Assembly: GCA_964397045.1 (NCBI GenBank) | Contig: CAYNHF010000016.1 | Location: 124,001-188,000, forward strand | Reading direction: 5' to 3' | DNA from: CAYNHF01 sp964397045 | GTDB lineage: Bacteria > Actinomycetota > Acidimicrobiia > Spongiisociales > UBA5794 | Length of the DNA stretch: 64,000 bases | Shown here: positions 24,013 through 33,167 of the stretch, piece after piece | How the letters are laid out: each line of letters starts with the position of its first letter | How positions within the stretch are numbered: the first letter of the stretch is position 1 | Notes under the pieces: model-generated | Database searches by the model: none | Seen by the model: only the letters and a program-made list of their open reading frames with translations | What the model was told of the DNA's origin: nothing | Translations under genes and position numbers: made by a program

Positions 24013-26574
24013 TCATCCGGAGGTAGCCCTCCGAGCTACGATCAGGCCCGCATCGAGTCCAAGGTCCCTGCCAGCCGCGATCAGTTGTTCGGCGGCAGTG
24101 TCACCGATGGTCGCAACGAGCCGGGTCGTGGCGTCCTCCATGCCGATCACGTCCGGCGACCAGCCTCCTCCGTGCGCATCGCGAGCCTGAGACCCCGCAC
24201 CAATCAGCAACCCCGCTCGTTCCGTTTCCCCCAACTCGACTTCGGCAATTGCCTGCCACTCGAGGCCCCACGCCATGAGGTAGCGGTCTTCAAGTTCCTC
24301 GGCAACAGCAAGGCCCTCGAGCGAGGCCGCACGAGCATCCTCGTAGCGTTCTTCCGCGAGAGCTACCCCGGTGAGCGCGTACCGCGCCTGCGCCACCCCC
24401 ACCATCCATCCCGCTTCTCGTGCCAGCAGCTCGACTGCTTCGAAATCCGGCCCCAGCCCGGCGATACCCTCCCTGCGAACTCGATAGAAGAGCTTGGCGC
24501 CCAGCACATCGGATCGGGCCCTGGCGGCGCCCGCCTCGGGCAGCAACCGCTCACACTCATCGAGCGTCGGGAGGCCCGCTTCCTCACGCCCGGCAACGAT
24601 GTACGAGGTGCCGAGCCCGAACAGGGCTTCCGCCAACAACGCGTCGTCACCGATCGCTCGCGACAGGGAGACAGCTTCCTCGTAGTCCGCGATCGCGCTC
24701 GCCGCCTCACTTCGCCAGTACCGAACTGCACCCCTGGCCATGAGACCCTTCACCCGGCCGGGACCTGCCGGATCCACATGCGGCAGGGCGAAGAAGCGAG
24801 CGAGCCAGGTGTCGAGTTCGACGAGATGGCCACGACTCTGCATGAATCGCCATATGTCACCGAGCAGCGCGAGACCACGATCAGTGTCCCGCGCAGCCAG
24901 CAGCCGATCCAACACTGCTCTGATGTTCGGGAGTTCGGTATCGAGTCTGGCTCGCCACCACTCCCCCCGATCGCTCTTGAGCCCTGGTTCGGCTTCAGCC
25001 GCGAGCGCGCAGAACCAGTCGCCATGACGCTCGGATGCCTTCATATCCCCCGACTCCGCCAGACGGTCTGCCGCGAATCGACGTACCCCGTCGAGCATTG
25101 CGAGCCGACCCGAGCCGTCCGCTCTGCGATACAAGAGGCTGCGATCGACCAGTTCGGTGATCGCGTCCAGCGGATCGGTCTCGGACTCGCCGCCGATCAC
25201 GGTTTCCGCCGCTGCAACCGTCATGCCACCGGAGAAGACGCTGAGGCCGCGGAGGGCCGCCTGTTCGCCGGCTGACAGTAGGTCGTGACTCCACCACAGG
25301 GCCGCGGTAAGCGAGCGGTGCCGCTCGGGTAGCTGCGGCGCCTTCACGGCGAGAAACGCGGGATCTTCCAGCCGAAGGAGCATCTCTTCTGGCGACAGCA
25401 CATGGGCTCGGGAAGCAGCCAATTCGATCGCGAGCGGCAGCCCGTCGAGGGCATCGACGATTCGGGGAATAGTCGTCTGATCACTGGAGAATGTCGGGTT
25501 GACAGCGGCAGCTCTGGCAATGAAGAGCTGCACTCCGGCCTTCCCGCCGGCTACGTCCGTCCGAAGCGAAGCCACAGGGAAACGCTGTTCGCCTGCCACG
25601 TTGACGGGTGCCTGAGACGTGATCAAGGCTCTCGTGTCTGGGGCACGCTCGAGGATGTGCAGTAACGGGGTGGCTGCTCCGAGCACTTGCTCGAAATTGT
25701 CGAGCACCAGCAGTACGTTGCGACCGCGGAGAGAGTCGACGGCGGCATCGAGCGAGGAGTCTTCCGCCTCGACTGCGTCTGCGATCGCTCCAGGAACCAG
25801 GCTCGACTCCGTGACCGCGGAGAGATCGACGAATACGACGCCGTCCGAGAATCGCCGGATCTGGTCGGCAGCAACGGCAAGAGCCAGGCGAGTCTTTCCG
25901 ATTCCTCCCGGCCCGAGAAGGGTCACCACCCGGTGGTCTGCAAGGAGCCGGCTGATCGCGGCCATCTCCTCCCGCCGCCCGACCAATGCAGTCGTGCTGG
26001 CCGGCAGGTTGTTGAACCGGCCACTCATCGTGCGCAGTGGCGGAAAGGCGGCAGGGAGCCCGGCCACATGTACCTGGTACAAACGCTCGGGCCGATCCAG
26101 GTCCTTCAGGTGATACTCACCCAAGTCGCGGACATCGATGCCGCGTCCCGCGATAAGCGAATGCGTTGTCGCCGAGATCAGAACCTGACCACCGTGCCCT
26201 ACGTCTCCGATACGTGCCGCACGATGCACATCCACGCCGACATAGTCGTCGCCACCCCGTTCTCCGACTCCGGTGTGTACTCCGATCCTGACCCGCACAG
26301 TGGCGGCCTCAGGCCAATCATGACCTTCGAGTTGCTGCTGGATGCGCCTTGCTGCGTCAACGGCCTCGCTCGCGTCCGTGAACACCACGAAGAATGAGTC
26401 GCCCACCGTGCGTACCTCCACCGCATCGGCAACCGCGATCTGAGATCGCACGATCTCGTTGTGCGCTTCGATCACCCTGCGGAAGCCCGGTCCGAGGCGC
26501 GAGGCGAGACGAGTGGACCCCTCGATGTCCGAGAAGAAGAACGAGACCTCACCGGTCGGCAGTTCGCGTTGCAT
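24013..26574 (-). CDS. Class III adenylate/guanylate cyclase fused to NB-ARC-type ATPase and TPR-like repeats
   Basis: An 853-residue regulator. Residues 1-170 are a class III cyclase: first metal Asp16 in FFFSDIEGST, second metal Asp59 in RTVGDSFFVVF, and YVGVDVHRAARIGD carrying Arg121. The substrate-specifying Lys is Arg55 and the transition-state Asn is His117, so activity or substrate may be altered. Residues 190-480 are an AAA/NB-ARC ATPase with P-loop GPGGIGKTR (221-229) and Walker B VLLVLDNFEQ. The rest is helical repeat, TPR-like. There is no C-terminal LuxR helix-turn-helix. ATG 26574 begins at the cyclase domain; the open frame upstream is not conserved. Confidence 0.9.
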   Translation of the reverse strand: MQRELPTGEVSFFFSDIEGSTRLASRLGPGFRRVIEAHNEIVRSQIAVADAVEVRTVGDSFFVVFTDASEAVDAARRIQQQLEGHDWPEAATVRVRIGVHTGVGERGGDDYVGVDVHRAARIGDVGHGGQVLISATTHSLIAGRGIDVRDLGEYHLKDLDRPERLYQVHVAGLPAAFPPLRTMSGRFNNLPASTTALVGRREEMAAISRLLADHRVVTLLGPGGIGKTRLALAVAADQIRRFSDGVVFVDLSAVTESSLVPGAIADAVEAEDSSLDAAVDSLRGRNVLLVLDNFEQVLGAATPLLHILERAPDTRALITSQAPVNVAGEQRFPVASLRTDVAGGKAGVQLFIARAAAVNPTFSSDQTTIPRIVDALDGLPLAIELAASRAHVLSPEEMLLRLEDPAFLAVKAPQLPERHRSLTAALWWSHDLLSAGEQAALRGLSVFSGGMTVAAAETVIGGESETDPLDAITELVDRSLLYRRADGSGRLAMLDGVRRFAADRLAESGDMKASERHGDWFCALAAEAEPGLKSDRGEWWRARLDTELPNIRAVLDRLLAARDTDRGLALLGDIWRFMQSRGHLVELDTWLARFFALPHVDPAGPGRVKGLMARGAVRYWRSEAASAIADYEEAVSLSRAIGDDALLAEALFGLGTSYIVAGREEAGLPTLDECERLLPEAGAARARSDVLGAKLFYRVRREGIAGLGPDFEAVELLAREAGWMVGVAQARYALTGVALAEERYEDARAASLEGLAVAEELEDRYLMAWGLEWQAIAEVELGETERAGLLIGAGSQARDAHGGGWSPDVIGMEDATTRLVATIGDTAAEQLIAAGRDLGLDAGLIVARRATSG

Positions 26575-26630
26575 CGGGGCAGCATCATATGAAGATGTGC
26601 ACACTGATCGCCGAAAGACGTGCGGATGCT

Positions 26631-27965
26631 TCAGGCGATGCGGGGATCGAGAGCGGCGAGCACGTCGTCCACCGGAAGCGGCGGTGGGGTGGTGGGCTGC
26701 ATGCTTCGCAGAAGCCACTCCGGACCTCCCCGGTACTCCCAGTGCCAGTCCTCGGAGCTGATCGGGTACCAGCCGAACCTGGCGGCGTTGGCCCTCAGCC
26801 ACTCGTGGACGCCCTTCTGGAGAGCGAAGTCGATGGCCAGTCCCTTGGGATGGTTCGAGATATCCGGATGGGCCACGTTCGGCACCGGGTTGCCGGCGAG
26901 ATTGGTGCCGGTTGCCAGGAACTGTTGGTAGGCCCGGTCCTGCAGCCTCCAGGAGCGCCATGAGGAGACGATGCTCAGGCTCACGCCGTTGGACGCTGCC
27001 GACTGCTTCATGGCGTTGAAGCTGCCTGCCGCCTCTTCGACCAGGAATCCGCCCCGGCCGTTGTCGCCTGCGACGGCACGCAGAGCGGGCTTGGTCAACT
27101 CGCGGACCGAGGCCGCATCCAGCCGCAGTCTTGCTGCCAACTCAGGGGTCCGCTCCTCTAGGGCCTGCGGCGCCGCAGCGTCGACCTGAGCGGCTTCGTC
27201 TCGATCCGTCTCGCCGACGAAGCTCCGAGGATTCAAGGCCAGACCGTGGTCGCTGGTGTTCGCCGCTCGCTCCCAGAGTGGCCGGCTGCCGGTGAGGAGC
27301 ACGAATCCCTCGCGCATCGAAGCAACATCGTTCGGTCTGAGAACCTGGCCGTAGGCCCGATCGCTGAGACCCCAGGCGATGATGGTCGCCGCATGCTCAC
27401 CTGCGGCCTCGCCCCACGTGTCTGCACTCCAACTCTCGAGCCCCCGCAGCTTCATGAAAGCGTTGCGCCGCTCGTCGGAGAGGGTCGCGAGGTCCCAGGC
27501 ATGTCCCAGTTCGTGCAGCAGGGTGGTGCGGGTTCCGCAGGCTCGGATCAAGAGGTCGCGGTGTACGCCGACGTGTGTCAAGTAGGCGGCGGAGTTCTTG
27601 CATTCAGTCTGTTCAGCCGAAACCAGGATCCTGACCTTGGGCAGTGGCATGTGGCTCTGGTTGAACCGAGACAGGGCCCACACCGCGTCCGCGAAGAGGG
27701 CGTCACTTTCGGCGTACACGTCGACGGGCCCGACCCGACCGTGTCGTACATATCGGGGATCGATCGTCTCGATGCTGCCGACCGCAGAGGTCTCTGCGAC
27801 CGGGGCCGCTATGTAGAGGCCGGTGCTCTCGAGCGATCGTGCCCCTGAGGATTCGATGGGCTCGGTGCCGGTCTCGATCGAAACAACATGGCCGAGTCCG
27901 CCGGTAGCCAGCAGGGAGCAGACGAGGAGGATTCTTGCCGGGATGAAGGTGTGTGGGGTTGCCAT
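26631..27965 (-). CDS. Exported two-domain peptidase: HExxH domain plus VanY/M15 D,D-carboxypeptidase
   Basis: A 444-residue secreted protein with an N-terminal signal segment (FIPARILLVCSLLATGG). Domain 1 contains LLHELGHAWDL (HELGH from His151) and, 34 residues after the second His, the motif GEHAATIIAWGLSD with a possible third ligand Glu190; this looks like an unassigned zinc metallopeptidase. Domain 2 (about 295-430) is M15B/VanY-like: SSWRSWRLQDRAYQQF, SNHPKGLAIDF (His and Asp zinc ligands) and DWHWEYRG (catalytic Glu, His), which cleaves D-Ala-D-Ala or peptidoglycan stems. A second protein with domain 1 lies at 33168-34655. ATG 27965 best fits the signal peptide. Confidence 0.87.
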   Translation of the reverse strand: MATPHTFIPARILLVCSLLATGGLGHVVSIETGTEPIESSGARSLESTGLYIAAPVAETSAVGSIETIDPRYVRHGRVGPVDVYAESDALFADAVWALSRFNQSHMPLPKVRILVSAEQTECKNSAAYLTHVGVHRDLLIRACGTRTTLLHELGHAWDLATLSDERRNAFMKLRGLESWSADTWGEAAGEHAATIIAWGLSDRAYGQVLRPNDVASMREGFVLLTGSRPLWERAANTSDHGLALNPRSFVGETDRDEAAQVDAAAPQALEERTPELAARLRLDAASVRELTKPALRAVAGDNGRGGFLVEEAAGSFNAMKQSAASNGVSLSIVSSWRSWRLQDRAYQQFLATGTNLAGNPVPNVAHPDISNHPKGLAIDFALQKGVHEWLRANAARFGWYPISSEDWHWEYRGGPEWLLRSMQPTTPPPLPVDDVLAALDPRIA

Positions 27966-28218
27966 GACCCCAACATCCGATGAGCGGGTCAAGGGGCCGC
28001 AGGGGACCGGTCAAGGCGATGACAAATCCGTCAAGAAGGTGTCAAGGCGACCAACGACGGTCTCACTCCCCGGACCAGAACCCCAGCTAGGTAGGCACAA
28101 TTGGCAAGCGATGCCTCCGTCCTACTGTTCCTCGCCAGGCGTTCGCCCAACCTGTCCCAACGGGGTCGAGAAGGCGCTTCTGGCAAGAGCCCGACCCTGT
28201 CTGAGTAGGGTGCCTCCC

Positions 28219-28485
28219 ATGGCTGAGATCACCGTCACGCCGGTTGGCGAGACCTACCGGGTGACAGTCACCGAAGGAGATACGTCGACCGTTCACGATG
28301 TGACCGTCGATGAGTCTGACGTCGCCCGACTTGGCAATGGAGCAAGCGATGCCGAGTTGATCGCGGCGTCGTTTCGATTCCTCCTCGACCGCGAGCCCAA
28401 GGAGTCGATCCTGAGCAGCTTCGACCTGGTCGTGATCGGCCGCTACTTCCCCGACTACCCATCCGAGGTTGCCGGATATCTATGA
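28219..28485 (+). CDS. Small conserved protein of unknown function
   Basis: An 88-residue, all-hydrophilic protein: an N-terminal beta-rich part (ITVTPVGETYRVTVTEGD) and a C-terminal helical part with FLLDREPKESILSSFDLVVI and RYFPDYPSEV. I recall similar short actinobacterial proteins ending in this REPKESIL...RYFP pattern, but no function. ATG 28219 is chosen over longer upstream frames, which lack coding character. It overlaps the cupin gene by four bases, implying coupling. Confidence 0.75.
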   Translation: MAEITVTPVGETYRVTVTEGDTSTVHDVTVDESDVARLGNGASDAELIAASFRFLLDREPKESILSSFDLVVIGRYFPDYPSEVAGYL

Positions 28486-28775
28486 ACACCGATGTTCGCG
28501 ACCGTGCCGCAAGAGCCCTGGCAGCTGAGGGCCTCGAAGCCCAGACGTGGTCGAATCAGCCAGGATTCCGCTACGGCGAACACGACCACCCGTATCACAA
28601 GGTGTTGTTCTGTGTGGCCGGGTCGATCACGTTCCACACGCCGCGCGGAGATCTCCTCCTCACCCCAGGGAATCGCCTCGACCTCCTGCCCGGGACCAGG
28701 CATAGCGCAACCGTCGGCCCTTCGGGAGTGACCTGCATGGAGCCGGTCCGGGCCCCGATCCCGGAGTTCGACTGA
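28482..28775 (+). CDS. Cupin-domain protein
   Basis: A 97-residue single cupin. The motif GEHDHPYHKVLFCVAGSITF corresponds to cupin motif 1 (G-x5-H-x-H-x3,4-E-x6-G; the usual Glu appears replaced by Lys39 or shifted), and GNRLDLLPGTRHSATVG is motif 2 with a metal histidine. It may bind a metal and a small ligand or act as an isomerase or sensor. Translation is coupled to the preceding 88-residue protein by a four-base overlap. Confidence 0.82.
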   Translation: MNTDVRDRAARALAAEGLEAQTWSNQPGFRYGEHDHPYHKVLFCVAGSITFHTPRGDLLLTPGNRLDLLPGTRHSATVGPSGVTCMEPVRAPIPEFD

Positions 28776-28935
28776 GCCTGGACGGTTCGCGCCCGACGCC
28801 CGGTCATCCTGCCCGTGGGGATCGCGACTCATGCAAGTTGGTTCGTCCGGTTCCTCACCGAGCTATCGACCGTGCGACGAACGGCGCTAGACGCGGGCCA
28901 AATGGCTCTACCCCCAGGCAACAGAGAACAGGATC

Positions 28936-29778
28936 ATGGCTGCAATGACTGGTGATGTGCATGAGGGCGAACTCCACGGCGGTCTGCCGGTTCTCAGATG
29001 TGGGCAGGGGCCGCCACTCGTCGTCCTGTCTGGTCTCACGGCAACCCACGAGAACCCGGCCGGTTGGGCACGCCGGTTCGAACTCGACTTCTGTGCCAGC
29101 CTGGTCGAATTCTTCACGGTCTCTATCGTCAATCGAAAGCCGGATCTCGATCCCGCCACCACGATGGCCGACCTCGCCCGTGATGTTGCAGAATCGTTGC
29201 GGTACGAGTTCGCCGAGCCGGTCCCGGTTTTCGGGGTATCCACGGGTGGATCGATCGCGCTTCAGACTGCCGTCGACCATCCAGAGGTGATCAACCGCCT
29301 CGTTATCGCGGCAGCCGCGTGCCGGCTATCGGAACGAGGAAGAGCCATGCAACAACAGCTGATGCTGGACATTGCAGCAGACCGACCACGTCATGCGAGC
29401 TCCCTACTGGGCGAAATGATGCCCGCCCGAAGGACCGCCTCGCTCCTCCTTGGTCGCATGATGTGGCTTGCCAACGTCGCAATGGATCCTGTCGACCCCA
29501 GCGACGTGCTGGTGACGCTGGCTGCCGAGGATGGGTTCGATGTGTGCGCCGACCTCCACCGCATCGCGATTCCCACCCTGGTTGTCGGCGGCGAAGGTGA
29601 CAGACTGTACAGCCCGGAGTTGTTCGAGCGAACGGCAACGGGGGTTGCCCACGGGCGCCTGTTCCTGGTGCCGGGAGGCGGTCATGGCGCACCCCTCACC
29701 TCACCGGATGCCAGGGAGCACGTCCTCGACTTCTTCCTGGAAGAGGAATTGGCCCATCTGGTCGAGCACTCACATTGA
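28936..29778 (+). CDS. Alpha/beta hydrolase
   Basis: A 280-residue alpha/beta-fold hydrolase. The nucleophile elbow is FGVSTGGSIAL (Ser near residue 101), the acid probably Asp in GGEGDRLYSPE, and the base His in PGGGHGAPLTSP. There is no signal peptide. It is likely an esterase or lactonase; the substrate is not predictable. It ends 61 bases from the convergent phosphofructokinase gene, with a hairpin between. Confidence 0.85.
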   Translation: MAAMTGDVHEGELHGGLPVLRCGQGPPLVVLSGLTATHENPAGWARRFELDFCASLVEFFTVSIVNRKPDLDPATTMADLARDVAESLRYEFAEPVPVFGVSTGGSIALQTAVDHPEVINRLVIAAAACRLSERGRAMQQQLMLDIAADRPRHASSLLGEMMPARRTASLLLGRMMWLANVAMDPVDPSDVLVTLAAEDGFDVCADLHRIAIPTLVVGGEGDRLYSPELFERTATGVAHGRLFLVPGGGHGAPLTSPDAREHVLDFFLEEELAHLVEHSH

Positions 29779-29798
29779 TTGACCCGTCGAGAGTAGAA

Positions 29799-29830
29799 CC
29801 GGCTTCAGGAGCGACCTGGACCTGAGCCGG
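29799..29830. terminator. Possible bidirectional terminator hairpin
   Basis: CCGGCTTCAGG (29799-29809) can pair with CCTGAGCCGG (29821-29830) with one bulged base. It lies between the convergent hydrolase and phosphofructokinase genes. There is no strong T-tract on either side, so efficiency is uncertain. Confidence 0.4.
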
Positions 29831-29839
29831 GCCGTGCCA

Positions 29840-32095
29840 TCAATCTGCCGCCGGTTCGCGGGCAGCCATCACCCTGGCCAGGCCCCGCAGCTCCAGCCAT
29901 GGCTGGTCGATCGGGCGCTGCGCCACCGGTTCGACCAGAAGGCGGAATGAGTCAAGGTCGGCGAAGCGGATCTTGCCTCGCTCGAGTCCGATCATGGCGC
30001 TCCCCGGAGCCCGCCGTGGTGCCTGCGCGATCAGATAGTCGACGCACCCTGCCGCCAATCGGTTCGCCTGGATTCGATCGAACGGTGACGGGTCGCCACC
30101 CTGCTGAACATGCCCGAGAATCGCCGGACGCACGTCGAACCGATCCCCGCCCTCCTTCTCGAACAGTGCCTCGATGAAGCTCGTCGTGTACACCGGATCC
30201 GCACGCTCGCCACGAATGACGAGACCCAACCGCTTCCCGGAGTCGAAGCCCTCGTTGAGGGCGACCACATCCCGCTGCAAAGCCGCCAGCGTGATGCCCT
30301 CCTCCGGGAGGTACTCGGTTTCAGCTCCGGTAGCCAGCCCGCTCATCAGTGGTAGATAGCCGCAATCGTGACCCATCACCTCTACAACGAAACAGCGCCG
30401 AGTTGCCACGGCAGACTGTTTGATCTTGTCGACATCGGTCACGATGCTGTTCAGCGCCGTGTCTGCACCGATGCTCAGATCTGATGCAGGAAGGTCGTTG
30501 TTGATCGAGGCGGGCAAGCAGACAATCGGGATGTTGAACTCCGGATACTCCCGGCGCCGGGCGTGCAACTCGTAGGCCGCCTCATAGCCTGCCCAGCCGC
30601 CGATCATGAGCAGGCCGTCGATCTGCCGGCTCGACAGTTGTTCGGCAATCATCGCCAGGTCGGTCGGCTCGGGCACGAAACGGCTGGTTCCGAGCAGGGC
30701 GCCACCCCGTGAGGCCCACGTAGAAACGCTCATCCAGTCCAACGCTTCGATGTCGCCGCTGCGCAGGCCATCGAAGCCATTGGCCACGCCCAACATGTCG
30801 TGACCTTTGTCGAGCCCAACCCGTGCCGCAACCCTCACTGCCGGGTTCATGCCGGGGGCCGGTCCCCCACCGTGCAAGATGGCGAATCGATGTTTCTTCT
30901 GACCCGGTGCCGGCTGGTGCGGTTGGGCCCTGACCAGCGTCTTCTGGAGCACGAAGGAGCTGGTGAAGCTGCCTCCGCGCATCGCCATCGCGGCGTCATA
31001 GTCCTGTTCGGCGATGCGATCGGCCACGGCATGGGTTGCTTCTACGCACTCCATGAGTGGCGAACTGATCACCTGGTTCTCCCGGATGCCCACGACTCGT
31101 GGTGCCCCAGCCGGATCGGAAACGAGGCGCTCCACGGCGGCGGATCCGAGGACTGTGGCAAGGTTGCGGTCGAACGCGCTGGGTGATCCGCCGCGCTGCA
31201 CGTGCCCGAGGATGGTCACCCGGGTGTCCTCTCCCAAGCGATCCTCGAGGACTTCCTTCACGTAGGGTGCCGTGATGGGGTTACCCAGCAGGTCTCGCGC
31301 TCCCTCCGCCACCACCACTACGTTCTGGCGGCGACCGCGAGTGCGGCCCTTGGAGAGCTCGCGGCACATCTCATCTTCCCAATCCGGGATGCCGGGAGGG
31401 CGCTCAGGAATCAGTACCCAGTTGGAACCGGTCGCCAGGGCGCTCATCAGCGCGAGGTAGCCACAGTTTCGCCCCATGACCTCCACCACGAATGTCCGCT
31501 GGTGACTCGCGGCGGTGCTGAGGATGTCATCGATCGCCTGAGTGATCTGATGCAACGCAGTGTCGGCACCGATGGTCATGTCGGTACCGAACATGTCGTT
31601 GTCGATCGAACCCACGAGGCCTACCAGGGCGAGAGATGGGTGGGCGTTCGCCGTTGCCTGATCGACTTCTTCGCCCTCCACGAGCTCGGCAATCAGGTCC
31701 GGCCACTCATCGCGGAAGATGTTGGCGCCCGTGAGACTGCCGTCACCCCCGATCACGATGAGGCCGTCGATGTGGTGCTCGAGCAGGTTGCGAGCCGCCC
31801 GGCGACGTCCGTCTCTCTCCATGAACTCGCGGCACCGCGCCGAACCGATGACCGTTCCTCCTTGATGGAGGATTCCTCCCACATCGTCCCAACCGGCTCG
31901 GGTGATGTTGGGTCCGCCTTCGACCAATCCGCGGTACCCCTCGTAGACGAGGTAGACATCGCGGTTCATGGCCATCCCCGTCCGAACCACAGATCGAACC
32001 GCTGCATTCATTCCGGGCGCGTCGCCACCGCTGGTCAACACCGCCAGACGTTGCACATCATGTGTCACTTCTGCTCCCGCTGTGTTCGGCGTCAT
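29840..32095 (-). CDS. Tandem (fused double) 6-phosphofructokinase
   Basis: A 751-residue protein made of two phosphofructokinase units, as in eukaryotic PFK-1. The N-half is catalytic: VLTSGGDAPGMNAAVRSVV, GGDGSLTGA (116-124, the ATP-type GGDGS), GSIDNDMFGTDMTIGADTAL with catalytic Asp165, and MGRNCGYLAL. The C-half keeps the fold (HGGGPAPGMNPAVRVA, MGHDCGYLPL) but has lost key residues: GGDGS is GGWAG and IDND is INND. It probably serves as a regulatory half. ATG 32095 begins near the first motif; GTG 32068 is an alternative. It phosphorylates fructose-6-phosphate in glycolysis. Confidence 0.92.
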   Translation of the reverse strand: MTPNTAGAEVTHDVQRLAVLTSGGDAPGMNAAVRSVVRTGMAMNRDVYLVYEGYRGLVEGGPNITRAGWDDVGGILHQGGTVIGSARCREFMERDGRRRAARNLLEHHIDGLIVIGGDGSLTGANIFRDEWPDLIAELVEGEEVDQATANAHPSLALVGLVGSIDNDMFGTDMTIGADTALHQITQAIDDILSTAASHQRTFVVEVMGRNCGYLALMSALATGSNWVLIPERPPGIPDWEDEMCRELSKGRTRGRRQNVVVVAEGARDLLGNPITAPYVKEVLEDRLGEDTRVTILGHVQRGGSPSAFDRNLATVLGSAAVERLVSDPAGAPRVVGIRENQVISSPLMECVEATHAVADRIAEQDYDAAMAMRGGSFTSSFVLQKTLVRAQPHQPAPGQKKHRFAILHGGGPAPGMNPAVRVAARVGLDKGHDMLGVANGFDGLRSGDIEALDWMSVSTWASRGGALLGTSRFVPEPTDLAMIAEQLSSRQIDGLLMIGGWAGYEAAYELHARRREYPEFNIPIVCLPASINNDLPASDLSIGADTALNSIVTDVDKIKQSAVATRRCFVVEVMGHDCGYLPLMSGLATGAETEYLPEEGITLAALQRDVVALNEGFDSGKRLGLVIRGERADPVYTTSFIEALFEKEGGDRFDVRPAILGHVQQGGDPSPFDRIQANRLAAGCVDYLIAQAPRRAPGSAMIGLERGKIRFADLDSFRLLVEPVAQRPIDQPWLELRGLARVMAAREPAAD

Positions 32096-32193
32096 CTTCG
32101 CGTGTCTCGAACCACTCGCATCCGATGGTTGAACCAAGTGATGCCGAGCGGTGTCCCAGGGATAGTGCTGCGTGAACACAACGGAGATGCTCG

Positions 32194-32675
32194 ATGAGTC
32201 GCCACGCGAAGCTGGGCCTGCTGGTCGCGAGCACGTTGCTGCTCGCGGCTTGCGGAAGGGTGGCTGCCGCAGACGTTGGGGCACGCCCGGTGACGATGGC
32301 TCCGCAACAGCATTCGCACCTCCCGCTCCCTATTCGGAGAGTCCCTCGATCCCCGAAGGAGTCTGGTACGGGAACGCCGACCTGTGGACCGTCCCAGAGA
32401 CCGACGGCGCGTACCAGCCGCGCAAGAGTGTGTGGTGGAGCGCGGCCTTCGTAGGTGGCGATGCCGAGCCGATGCCGGAATTCAAGGTGACTCACCAGCG
32501 GCCGGATGAGGAGGGGGTGCCTCCCATTGTCGAGTCACCCGGCACCAACGCGTACCCCGTCAAAGACGGCTGGTTCATGATTGCCGGGATCGATCCGCAA
32601 ACGGCCGGGTGCTGGAGAGTCACCGCCGAGTATCGAGGCGCGTCTTTGAGCTACGTGTGCCAGACCGGGCAGTAG
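32194..32675 (+). pseudogene. Frameshifted small lipoprotein
   Basis: The 5' frame (start ATG 32194) encodes a clear lipoprotein signal, KLGLLVASTLLLAACGR, with lipobox LAAC. The conserved-looking mature part continues in another frame from about 32330: EGVWYGNADLWTVPETDGAY, KSVWWSAAFVGGD, and ending near CWRVTAEYRGASLSYVCQ (two Cys likely to pair), stop at 32675. One indel between about 32255 and 32335 would restore a ~160-residue lipoprotein. The tryptophan-rich mature domain resembles secreted proteins of unknown function. Confidence 0.7.
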
Positions 32676-32684
32676 CCACGTACT

Positions 32685-32945
32685 TCAGACGTCATCTGCG
32701 CTGCGGTCGATCCGTTCGTGAATGCTCTCCATCAGCTGGTGATGAATCTCGTCGAGTGCTCGGGCTACGGCCAGCTCGCGATCGATAGGCGCGATCGTGA
32801 GGTTCCCATGGGAGCGGGGAGCTTCCGCCTCAGCGACATAGTCGGTGCCTAGGCCACCAAGAGCTATCGAGGCAATCGTCTTGTCTGCTTCATCGCGGAT
32901 GGCAACGGTCAACGTCAGGTCGGGGGAAAGATCCAATTGGGTCAT
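32685..32945 (-). CDS. DUF1876-like small protein
   Basis: An 86-residue protein. The C-terminal half, APIDRELAVARALDEIHHQL, matches the DUF1876 pattern (xIGxELAAARALxDLAHxLL) known from actinobacterial proteins of ~90 residues with a double-stranded-RNA-binding-like fold. The N-terminal half is beta-rich (LDLSPDLTLTVAIRDE). ATG 32945 is preferred over a longer in-frame start at 33140, which adds sequence without coding character. It is convergent with the frameshifted lipoprotein. The assignment is by pattern memory only. Confidence 0.6.
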   Translation of the reverse strand: MTQLDLSPDLTLTVAIRDEADKTIASIALGGLGTDYVAEAEAPRSHGNLTIAPIDRELAVARALDEIHHQLMESIHERIDRSADDV

Positions 32946-33167
32946 GCCGGCATCTCCTCTTTGCCTGCGCTCATAGTCGACCCTCAGGCTGCTCCTGAGC
33001 AGGGCCGATCGGCCCAAACCAGGTCTGTCTTTGAGCCACCAGACTCGGCTCGAGCTGCGCTGGTCTCCTTCCGTGGGTCTCAACCCCGTGGACCGCCGCT
33101 CTGCCACCCCTGCCGAATGCCCGAGGCGTCCAGCTAGCAATCCCGGACGGCGATACTCTGGCTGGTA

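Noticed and set aside
24013..26961. 982-residue version of the cyclase protein
   Set aside because: The 129 extra residues are antisense shadow of the peptidase gene; cyclase homology starts at 26574.
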